A stretch of DNA of 64,000 nt from Heloderma charlesbogerti (taxonomy: Eukaryota > Chordata > Lepidosauria > Squamata > Helodermatidae): positions 496,001 to 560,000 of the forward strand of contig JANEZZ010002698.1 in the NCBI GenBank assembly GCA_026122225.1, in the 5' to 3' direction. Under the pieces are notes generated by a model, which saw only the letters and a list, made by a program, of their open reading frames with translations, searched no databases and was not told the DNA's origin. The stretch's first letter is position 1. Each line of letters opens with the position of its first letter. Shown here piece by piece: positions 1 to 11,328 of the stretch. Both the position numbers and the translations under genes were made by a program.

Positions 1-330
1 GGCCTCCTTGGGGAGATCGTTCCACAGTTGGAGGGCCACCACCAAGAAAGCCCTCTCTCTTGTTGCTGCCCTCTGAGCCCCCTTCGGGGGAGGCACCTGG
101 AGGATGGCCTTAGATGATGAACATAGTGTACGGGTGAGTTCATCCTGGGAGAGGCGCTCCGTCAGCTGTTGCAATCCTGAGCCATGTAAGTCTTTATAGG
201 TTAAAACCAGCACCTTGAATCAGGCTTGGAAACAAAGGGGCAGCCAGTGCAAGTATTTCAAATGGACTTTCTAGAGGGAGTAAGAGACCTTTGTTGTAAT
301 GTCAGAACAGCCTCCATAGCCCAGGATGGG
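1..330 (-). repeat. CR1/L2-superfamily LINE, reverse-transcriptase C-terminal fragment
   Basis: Minus-strand translation gives LHWLPLCFQA, FKVLVLTYKDLHG and RAFLVVALQLWNDLPKEA, the conserved end of CR1/L2/L3-type open reading frames. Frame interrupted; open at the window edge. Confidence 0.8.
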
Positions 331-702
331 CCTGAACATCTTTTTTCACCCACCAAACCTGAACGCAGCCCGTTGGTCATGGTTGGCCACCTGCCAGGAC
401 TGCGAAAAAAAGGTGGTGACTGTCAAGTACCTCAGGAACACCCTACACAGCTGGTGAGCTGCATTCAGCTTGGCGGGTCATGAGACGAATTTAAAGCTTG
501 CTGCTTAACCCTTTCAGGCATTCCGGGGTCATAACTGACCCTAGAGGAGAATAAAAAATATGCCCACCATTCCCCCTTGACCTGTGCCACTTCATGCTGT
601 ATGTACTCTCTTGCAATTTCCCCCCACCCCTTCCCCTACCATTTAAAAAAATTATTTACAGGAGTCCCTTTTCACTTGTTGCTGTTTCATTTGGCTCCTC
701 AG
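1..702 (+). other. EMID1 intron (3' part) with LINE fragment
   Basis: Upstream intron sequence running off the left edge. The first ~330 bases are a minus-strand LINE C-terminal fragment, listed separately. From ~480 to 700 there is AT-rich sequence with a C/T-rich run (616-645) leading to the acceptor at 701-702. No exon seen. Confidence 0.7.
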
Positions 703-764
703 GTTGTTTAAATTGCAGCAAATTCTCGGAGCTGTTGGAGAGACTCACCTTCTTGGAAGCCAAG
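703..764 (+). CDS. EMID1: EMID1 exon: segment after the EMI domain, Cys pair and coiled coil
   Basis: Reads (G)[20 protein letters not shown]. The first two bases complete a Gly codon begun in an exon outside the window; the exon ends in phase 0. The acceptor is CTCCTCAG, the donor AAG|GTCAGC, which is slightly weak. The CxxC-like pair (CLNC) is the end of the cysteine-rich EMI module, and the following leucine/glutamate pattern is a short coiled coil, as in mammalian EMID1. This is the first coding exon in the window. Confidence 0.88.
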
Positions 765-3700
765 GTCAGCTTCTCTTCTTCTTGCTTGGACGGGGTGTGT
801 GTGTCAGTCTCAACAAGGCTGCTTTACCCAATGCCTCTCCCCCACCCCTCCAATCTTCAGGTCTAGCACACAAGGGAGCCGATAGGCCGGAGTGGGTCAG
901 GTGGCACTTGCCCTTACTTTATAAAGCCTTCCTGGTCCGGCTGACCAACCAGAATATGCTCTGCAGTTGCTGGCAACAGCCTGACTTCAGCTGCCACCTG
1001 GGAAAGGACTTCTGCCCCTTAAAAACTCCTGAGGGAAACCAAGAGCCGTTGGGTTAGGGGTAAGGCCCTAAAGCAGCTGGCTCTAACAAGGTAGCTTAGT
1101 GAAAGCTGATAATCCAGCAAAGGTGCAGACGGAAGCACACAAAGAGAGAACAAGTCTCAGGACGCCAGAAAAATAGCTTTAATCTTGAAAAAGCCCAACG
1201 TGTTTTGGGCCAGATGGGGTGGCTTTTTTCAGGGGAATCTTTAAAAACACCTTCAGAGAACTCTGGAAGATATATCTTATGCATTCAAAAATTGGCAGGT
1301 AAAAGTATTGCTGAAAGCAGCAGATCAAATACCCTACATACAGACACTGCTTTCAATTACTGCTTTATGGCTTCTAGACCCTTGCGGCCATGTAGGCCCT
1401 TCCTCCTGAGTATAACCTGGGTGGAAGGCTCTTCTCATGGCCAGGCAGGCACTCCAATGACGACTCTGGTCGTCCCACCAGGTCTGTTGTCACTGGTGCT
1501 CTGGAGAGCTGTGGACGAGGGAGAAGAGTCAGGAACTACAGCAAGGCTTGGGATGGGGCCAGAGGGGGTCTTTGGAACCTAAGGAAGACATACTCATGAC
1601 AGGACATCTCACAGTGGGACATCTTCTGTGGGGTGGGGTTTGCTGAGGAATCCAAATCCTCCTTTTCTGAAGAGGCCTCTCCTGGGCTTGGGTCATTTAG
1701 AAGCCTGACAGCTTCAGGAGCCTGACAGCCACCCTGAGGTCTTAATGATATAGGGCAGGATACAAATGTTTTAAATGAATTATAAATAAATATTTGGGGC
1801 ACCATTCAGGGTGGTAGAGTGGGAGACAGATTGGAGACATTGTGGGGTACCATCTTACACAGCTTCTGTTCATTTCCATGGGTGGGGGAGCATATGCAGG
1901 ATAAATTCCCAAACGGATTGTTCCCTGTGTTCATTAGTAAGACAGCAGCTGCCCTTTGGGGCTTTTCACCTTGGGGTACCCAGATGTCTTGGATCAGCTG
2001 TGAACATTTTATTTATTTATTTATGTAAAAAAGTTCTTGGCCACCTTTCAGGGCAGAAGCCCTCCCAAGGCAGCTCACAGCAATGAAATACATAAAAACA
2101 ATATAAAATATTAAAGGCGATAAAAACATAAACACAATAAAATAGCAATAAATGCAACAAAAGCCGACAACAAAACCAACAACATTTGGACAGGCAATGG
2201 GCAAAATCAACATTTGCCCTTTGCCTGCCCTGTGGAGGGAGCTACATTTCTGGAAATGTTTGCTCTTGTCCTCAGGTAGCAACCCTTTCAGCCGCTGAAT
2301 CAATCGCCTCTCCGATACCCAGTGGACGACTGCTTCCTAGGGGAGATGCCTCTCCAGAATCTTTAGCTCTGTGGGGCTCTCTGGCTGCTCAGGGAAGCCC
2401 TGGAGATGAAAGCATCAAAAGTAAGTGAGCAGGGAGGAAAGTGCAGGGTTTGCTCGTGGGTGTGGGGGAGAGGAAATTAAAAGCTTGGGAACCTGGACTG
2501 CTTTTCCCCACACAAAGATAGCAGCACACTTAGTCCTTCAGCTGTGTGTCTCACTGTCATCGGTGGTGTGGCAGTTGGGAATATGAAATCAGGACTTTTC
2601 GGTGGTGGCACCTGGTGTTGAAATTTCTTGCCTAGTTGGCCCCTCCTCTTCTTGCTTGCCTTTAAGCACCAGGCTGAAGATGCGGCTATATTTTGAACTA
2701 GGCCAGCCTTCCTCAACCAGGTGCCTTCCAGATGTTTTGCACTTCAGTTCTCACCGGCCCCAGCCAGCGTGGCCAGTGGCCAGGAATGCTGGGAGCTGTA
2801 GTCCAAGATATTTGGAAGGCATCCAGTTGAGGAAGGCTGATCTAGGCCGTCTTTGAGAACCCTCAGCTCTCTTTCTTTGCCTTGGCTGATGGGTGTTGCT
2901 GCCCTTTTATGCTCTTGCCTTGCCCTGGTGGGTTTTTGCTGTTAGTGAACATTTTGTATTTTGCATTTTTTAATTGTGGTATTTAGTCACATTGAGGGGC
3001 CCACTGGGAGACAGAGTGCGACGCCAACTGTTTGGAGAGTGCAGATGCACGGATGCTAAACTTGAAGAAAGCCAGGGATACTTCTTTAGGGAACTGGGAC
3101 GTGCTCCATTTCCTCCTCCCTGAATGAGCCGAAAGGAATGAGTTGGGGATGGGATTGGGGCCAGGCCCTTGCTGCAGGTCTTCTCTCATTGAGTCTGATC
3201 CTGACATTGAGTAATGATCCTTACATCTTCATTCTGCAACAGCCTTCCCCTACTTGGTGCCCTTAGGATGTGCTGGACTACAGCTCCCAGCATCCCCAGG
3301 CTTGGCTGTGATGGGAGTTGTAGTCAGACAGATCTTAGAAGTGCGCTTTTTAAAAAAAAAAGAAGTGGGGAAGTGGCAGCAGGGGCAGAGCTGAGAGTTC
3401 TCAGGAAGCAGAATGCCATGGCTTTTCTGTGCTCCAGCGGAATCATGACATGTACCAGCCTGCGAGCGAATGCCTCGCCAAGTTTACCAGAAGTATGGGG
3501 AAGCATCCTAAGGTCAGCCCTTGTCTTCTGGGAATTGAAATGTGGTCAGGGGCATTTTGCTTCTGATTGTCAACTCCAGCTACCCCCTGCCCCCCATTCC
3601 CAGCCCTCCACCAGCATTGCATCAGGGCTGGTGAAAAGCGCACCAGGCGAGGGGGCTGAAATGGAAAGCAGCTGGGTGCCGGGACTATCCTGGAACGGGC

Positions 3701-6700
3701 TGGCAGCGGCTCCAGCTTTGGCTTAGTCTCTCTGCAGCTGGAAAGGTTTATCGGGCCTTCCCTTGCTGTGACAGAACATGTGTTTCTGGTTTGGTGTGTG
3801 AGGGCAGGGGGCGGGGGAGAGGGAGGGGATTATTAACTATGGAGGGAGCCTGATCTTTGGCTGCTCTTTGCACACTTGAAAGGGGACTGTGGGCAGAACA
3901 GGCACAGCTGTCGGGGGTGGTGAGAGGGAGATGTTGTTTCCTGTGCAGAATGTGGAAAGCCCCCCCCATTCCCCCTGCCAATTTCGCACCCAACGGAAAA
4001 GGTGTCGTGAGCACCTAACATGGCGCGTGATGAGCAGACACTGTTCCTCACTTGTGTCTCCCCACGCACACAATGTTATGCATTGCACGGCATTTTTGGC
4101 ACCAGAATCGGATTCTGGAAAGCCTCAGAGTCGCTTCGCAACACAGCCATGTTTACAGGGTGCTTATGTGGTGAAGAGGCCGCAGAGTCATGGTTCTGGC
4201 ACAGTGATGTGTGTTGTGACAACACATCAGCAGCATGGTGTCAAGATCACAGATTGACACATCTGTCTGGAAAACCTTGGGACCCATTGAAATGCAGTTA
4301 CAGAAATCTGCCTTCTACATACTGCTTTTTTTAAGGGCAAAGTTTCTAACTCTCTTGGTTCTGGGGGATAGATATGAAACGTGCAGGCAGTGACTACAAG
4401 ATGCTTCAGTACTGAGGGATGGAGAACATGAACAGCCCTAATAAAGGCTCTCAACTACTATTCATCCATGCTGCGTGTTATTCACAGAGAGAACAAGTAG
4501 GAACTGCAACAAACTGTTGCAGTGTATCTTCATCCCCTAACAGGAGGGCTCCTATTCAGGGTTCCAGCCAGCCAGCCAGGCTGGTCTTCCTCCAGGATAC
4601 TATAAGCTGTTAGAGGCTCAGGCAAGTCAATTCACTCTCCACACCCAGTTTTCCGTTATACTTTTCCAAATGACGTTCAGCGAGGGATGGACAAATCTGT
4701 CGGTTTCAGTTTCTCCCACATCAAATTGTTTTAATCTCAAGTTCTTTCTGTTCTGTTATGAAGAGATTTGGGAAAGCTCTTACCACAGAAATGAACCAAG
4801 CAAAATTCTCACCTGTCTGCACTGGCCACATTCAGGTGGTAGAGCTGTTTCCAGCAAGGAGAGGGCTGTGTTGGGCCTGCTTTCCATGAAGCTGTTAAAG
4901 ATGAGGGGCCTGTCAGAAAAAAAGAGGTGGCAACCCTAATTCAGCACCACAAGAATGGTTGAATACACAGGGATTCAAAGCCAGCCTTTTAAGAGCTAAG
5001 GACAAGTCTTGTCAGTTTTGTTTTTTCCCCACCTTTGAATTTTTAAAATCTTTCCAACCTATTTATGAAGAAATGTGCAAGTTTTGATAAGTTCTTATTA
5101 AAAAGAAGTTCTCACCCATCTTTATACTCAACGTTTTCCTATCTATTCACAGTGATACATGCTGTCAGGAGCGCCCTTGCTGCCTTCTGAAATCCTCAAG
5201 TAGCCAGAATCAACACACAGATGATAGGGCTCTTTTCCAAGGCTTTATTTCCATTCACCCTAATGACACTTGGAGATGCTAATTGCCTGAGCCTAATGAG
5301 GGAAACTTAAGAGAGCTGCCTACTTGGGATTTCTAGCCTTAGTGAGTCAGTTGATCTCCGTTTGGAGGGTAAAGGTGGGAAGCCTCTGAACTTAAGGGCT
5401 AGGAGGCAAAAGTCCACCCCTTTCCTGTGGGGCATCGGGGCGCAGCTGTTAACGTTGCACCAAGCAGGCTGAGCGCCTCCTCTCAGCGCCCTCCATCTCC
5501 TGCTTGTCCCTGCGCCAGCGCCTAGCATCCTGAAGCTCCAGCTGTCCCTCCCCCTGCCTGCCAGGATCGCTACCATCTCAGGAATGTGATCAGGGAGGGG
5601 CTCTCCCTCCGGCGGCGCCTCTGAACAGCGTGTGGGTTCCTCTCCCACGGTTTCTATCTGTTCCTCAGAATCAGAACTGCCTTGGGGCTCTATGGGCTCT
5701 GATCCAACCCTGACACATGCCTTGGTTATGTTGAGGTTAGATTACTGCAACGCACTCTACATGGGGCTGCCCTTGAAGACGATTTGGAAACTGCAGCGGG
5801 TACAGAAAGCAGCAGCTAGAAGGCTGGTTGGAGCCAGGCATTCAGATCATAGTATCTTATTCTGTATCATTTACAATGGCTGCCTGTTAGTTTCCAAGTC
5901 TAATTTAAGGTGCTGGTTCTGGCCTTTAAAACCCTAAAAGGTTTGGGACTATGTTATCTGAAGGACCACCTACACCTGTCTTGAGCTTGCCCAAGCATTA
6001 AGATCAGCATCAGAGGCCCTATTCTCTGGCCCACCAGCAAGAGCCATTAGGCTGGCGGGGACTAGCGATAGGGCTTTCTCAGTGGTGGCCCCACACCTTT
6101 GGAACTCCCTCCCAAGGGAGATACATATGGCCTCATCACTGCTGGCATTTGGTGCTTAAAAATCATTAGCTGTTGCTGCTACTAATGTGTCTGGGTCTGT
6201 ATCAGTGTTTAACGGTAACTGCATGTTCATGTTTTTGTAGTATTCTAAGCTGACTTGTGAGTGCAGTGTGCCCTGAAAGGGGGGCTTCAAATCTCGGTGA
6301 TGATGATGATGATAATTTTGTGACTCCTAGAGATGATTGAGCATGGTTAGCTCTCCTTTGGCTTGGGGTAGGAGGTGGGGGTGCCCCAAGCCTAAGTTTT
6401 TTAAAAACTTCTATTCAACCTGGGATTGACTTGCACATGCTGATACCTCCCTTTTACTTCCCACTGCCCCGTTTTGGCTTCAGTCCGGTCAGCACATGGG
6501 CACCGAGTTCAGTATTAGGGGGAGTGATGATCCAAAGACCTGAGATGATTTTCTGGCCACTGGATGTTCCAGACTGGTGGCCGACAGTGGATAGGATGGC
6601 AAGGAGAATGCACTAAGGGGAACATGCCAAGGTTTCTTGGGAGCCCAGGGGGGTACGCCGACCTCCTCTTTTGTATCGTAGCAGTAAATTCCACTCTGAG

Positions 6701-9700
6701 CGAATATGTTCCGTGCTCGTGTTTCCTTATAGTATTTCAAGGAGCATGAAAATGCGAAGCATCAAAACAGTGGGGACCACAGGCACCGTGGTAGTCTTAA
6801 CACAATCCTGCTTGTGCTGGGGGCTCCAGTGTGGCGACCATGGGCACCAGTGCTCCCACGGACCCCTCTCTTGGTGCCCGCCAGGCTCCCTGCCCCTCCT
6901 GATTTTTATTTTTTCTTAAAAAGAAATAATAACTGGGAGACAGGCATGCTGCCAAGCGAAGGGCTGCCCTGCAGCACCCTCTTATTTGGGTTCTGTGTTT
7001 CTGAGCTCAGATCCCACCTCTGCCTCTCACTTAGCTTCTTAGGCAAGTTACTTTTCTTTCAGTCTCACCAGTTCACCATTTTTTGAATGGGCAAGCCCCC
7101 CCGCCCCCCGTAGTCATTTTATGAGAGTGTCCATAGCATGCTCACAAAATCCTAAATGTGCCCAGCAGCCCAAAAAGGTTGACAGCCTCTGCAGGACTCG
7201 AGCTTGTGTCTCACCTCTCTGTGTTCAGCAGGTTCTTCAGGTCCAGGGGAGAGACAGAGGACGACCATTCCTGGACGGGATGGTATGTACTTAGGCGGGC
7301 CTGTTTATGCTCCAACAAGTTCAGGGAGCGTCACAAATCCAACGGTGTGATGTTGGAGTATTAAATGCATTGGTATTTCCAGGTGAAGAAGGACAGCCCC
7401 CTGCTCTCTGTTAGCACCATTTCCAGGAACCTGTTGCTCCGGATCCATCTATCCTTCAGCATTCCCTAACCTGGAATACAACTCCCTTCACCCCAGGAAG
7501 CATGGACATTAGGTGTCCTGGCTGGGGATGATGGGATATGAAGTCCAACACCTTTTATTTTATTTATTTAAAATATTTTTAGACCGCCTTTCTAGGCAAA
7601 GCCTCCTCAAGGTGGCTTGCAAAGTAAAATTTCAAAACAGTAAAATATAAAATACAGTTAACTAACCTAGTAACCTATAGCAATGAAAATGACAGCAAGA
7701 AAAACTCACATTTATAGAGAAACAAAAATGGACATACATTCATTTACAACCGAAGTGGGGAAACTCTTTTGGCCTGAGGGCTGAATTCAGTTTCAAAGAA
7801 GTTCTCGGGGGCCACATTCCAATGGTGGGAGGGCCCTAAGGCAAAGGGGGCAGGGCTAAACGTGAAAGGGACAGAGCCAACAATGTCAAGAGTACCAGCA
7901 CATTTTAGCTTAAAGCTCTTACTGCCAGTAGGAGAGGCATTTCTTAAGGAAAAAACTGAACAAAAGCCAGGAAAACACCAAACAGTTGGGGAGAAGGGGC
8001 TGGGCCAGGGGTAGGGGTGTGGCCATCTGGGGAACCTTGGAGGGCCAGAGTGGGACCCCAGGATGGCCAGATTTTGCCCCTTGGCCTCAGATTCCCCAAC
8101 CCTGATGCAAAAGCAGACGATCAGGGAGGGATCCACACGCACATCCTGTGGTAGGGCATTCCATTAGGATGGGGCCACCACGAATAGTCTCTGTCTCTTG
8201 TGCCCACCAGCCTAATAGGTCTTACTGGCAGGTGTGTGAGCCTACTCTCAGGGCCTGAGCAGGTTTGTATAGGTGCAAGCGATCCCTCAGATAACCTGGC
8301 CCCAAGCACCGAGGGCTTTAAAGGTGATCTCCTGTACTTTAAACTGGGCCTGGAAATGCACTTGCAATTTAATCCCAGTGTAGCTGGTAAGGAATTCGTT
8401 TCATTCATTCATTCATTCATTCATTATATTTCTATACCGCCCAATAGCCAAAGCTCTCTGGGCGGTTTGCAGAGATTAAAATCTTACAAATACATTATGC
8501 ATAGTATAAAACCATTTACATAGAAACATAGAAACAGACAGCACATGCAGGGACACATATACATCTAAACAATGTGGGTGGTGTATGCTCTGATTGCCTA
8601 GCCCTCACAAGCAACCGAGCGCCTCCATTCTGCAGCAGTTAAAGTGCCCAAACCGCCTGGAGGGTGCCAGACCGGGGAAGGCCGGTCTGGATTCTCCACT
8701 AAGAAATGGATCCTGTAATTGGGTTCATGCGGCCATATCAACCTCGTTGCTCTCAGAACAAAATGCAGAGCAGTCTTGGGGCATGACGTTGACTACCGTT
8801 GACCCTGGAATTGGTCTCAGAAACCAGCTTCCGGCCCTGGAACCCTGGATGTCTCACATTGTGCCTTTGTTAGAACAGCTACTTTCCTTGTGCTTAGGCC
8901 TGCTGAACTGGACAGCACCTCTGAGCATGTTCAGAATGCCTTTCCTTCACTGCTACTTCACCCACCCTCATACAGCTTAGCAGGGCTCGCTGGGGGTCAA
9001 CAATAACAGGGTCAGGAGGGAGGAAGCCACTGGTCAGGTCAGGGCCTCTACGGCCAGCCTTTGGACCCCTATCTTCTGTGCCAGCAGCATGTTTGCCTTC
9101 AACCAGGCAGCCAAACCAGGCTCCGTGGAACAAGGGCATCCTCTGGACTGCAGTACTTGCCTGAATGCTGTCAGCTGACTGGCAGCCTGAAGGAAGTCAG
9201 CTGACCTTGCAGTCCAGTGGAGAGGTACCAGACTCCAGAAAACCCTTCCTTCTAGGCTGGCCTGGCAGTCTGAATGACTCACCCTGTTGGGTAATAACGC
9301 AGAGCTTTGTGGTGCCATGCCAATATTTGACCTCCAGCCTGCCTGTGACTCTGCCTCCTGCCTCTGGCTCCATTTCACATCCAGACTCCCTGGCAGCCTG
9401 TTGCAAACCAGGCCCAAGGCCTGATGTGGTTTGAGGCAAGGCAATGTGTATGGAGAGGAGTGCAGCAGAGGTTGGTGGCTCTGACGTCGGTGGGGCAGTG
9501 AATCCACTCCGGGTTTCAGTTGGAACTCTAAAGGAGCTCTCTGAGCGGCACATCTTGGAGAGCTCCTTTAGAGTTCTGACTGGTTCTGTCTGAAACCCGG
9601 AGCGGATGCACTGCCCCACTGACATCGGAGCCACCAGCCTCTTCTGGAAGGGCGGCAAGCGCAAAGCGTTGTCTGACCGTATCTCTTGACCACGAGACAA

Positions 9701-11289
9701 GTCGCTCAGACCGAAGGGCAGGCGCGGCAACGGTGTCGCCAGGCATAGGACGTACAGCACCGGAGCCCGGCTGCCAGAAGTCCCGGACTGAGTCCCCTGG
9801 TGCCTGAATGTAACTGGAGTGGGGGAGGAACATGACTCCCCATGTTGGTACCCTCCCCTTTAACTAAAGCCAACCCATGCAGGTTGGCCATCGTGACCGC
9901 CGTTTCACCGACATGATATCGTGAAGGTGTGACTTTCACCCTCCTTCTCTCTTCGTTTCAGGGAGACTGGCCTCGCAAGGACCTCCAGGCCCCGTGGGTC
10001 CAAAAGGAGACGCCGGCATCCGGGGGCCTTCGGGCATTCCTGGTGTCAGAGGTCCTGCTGGACCACAAGGTAAGCCACAGCCCCCGGAGGGACCGTAGCT
10101 TGACAGCAGTGCCGCATGTCTTGCATCGTCATTATCACCACTTATTTATTGATTTAGTTAAAACATTTGTATACCACTCCACGTCTAAACAGATTCCGGA
10201 GCGGTGAACAACAAGAGATAAAGTGAACAAAAGATAAAAAGAATGAAACACGATATTAACATTGTTTTTTAAAAAACAAAGTGCCAATAAAACCGAGGCT
10301 GGTTAACCAAGGAAGGCTTCCTGGAAAAGAGCTGTTTTCAGCACATGCCGAAAACACCCCAGAATTGGTGCCTGCCTGACCTCCAAGGACAGGGAGTTCC
10401 AAAGAAAGGGGGCCACCACACTGAAGGCTCTTCTCCTGGTGAACTCCAGGCGGGCCATACGTCCATGTGGAACCACCAGGAACAAGCCCTCCGTTGACCT
10501 CAGTGATCAGGCAGGTTGGTAAGGGAGAAGCCGCGTTCTCAGGAATCCTGGTCCCAAGTTGTTTAAACCATTATTATCCTGGAGCTGCTAACATAATCAG
10601 TAAAAGAAGGCAGTCCCTGCCTGCAGGCTGACAATGTAAAAGACATGACACACGAGGAAAAAGGAATGGGGAGGGAAGAGGAAAAAAGATTATGTCTTTC
10701 AGAAGCGCTGGTGGAATGGCCCTGCATCCTCTTCTCATCTCCCTCAGTAAAGCCTGCCGGAATGGCTGCTGCTGGTGACAGTTGAGGGTGGAAGAGCCTT
10801 CATGGGGACAGAAGGTCGTCAGCATCACAGATAGCAGACTTGGGTAGGGCCCCACTCCGGGTCTCCAGAGAGCCACTTCTAGTCAGAATAGTCCATACTG
10901 GTCTAGACGGGCCAATGCTCTGACCCAGTACAAGGCAGATGGCCACTCCATCCTCAGGATGGAGTTTCTGGGCACAGCTCATGGTAGATCAAATAAGACA
11001 TACTTATTTCCCCAAGCATATGGACATTAGTTGTGGCCCAACGGTTGTGGGCTGCTTTTGTGGTGTTCATTCTAGGGGGTGGGAGGTGAGGATATTTGGT
11101 ATGTTGTGGAGGAACACTTTTTGTATTGTGGCATTCTTAAATTATACTTTTATGGTGTTTGTTTTTATTATTGTGCTGATTATGGTTTATATAGATTTTG
11201 TGTTTTTTCTGTTATATTACACATTTCTGTATTTGTTTTTGTAAGTCACTTTGAGACTGATTTTTGCAGTGGGAAGTAACACATACATT

Positions 11290-11328
<39 letters not shown>

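Larger units (their letters stand above)
2421..9961 (+). other. EMID1 intron, 7.5 kb, repeat-rich
   Basis: Holds two foldback elements (2702, 3238), a solo LTR inside an L3-like LINE (5150-6318), a minus-strand LINE tail (7548-7725), a hAT-like element (7745), LINE C-terminal sequence (8112-8395), an ATTC repeat and LINE tail (8397-8600) and a palindromic element (9470-9640). The stretches 3340-5140, 6320-7540 and 8600-9465 show nothing I can assign. Confidence 0.6.

Noticed and set aside
3214..4257. Open frames of 100-170 codons
   Set aside because: No splice context, no domain, overlapping frames on both strands, and part lies in a foldback element.
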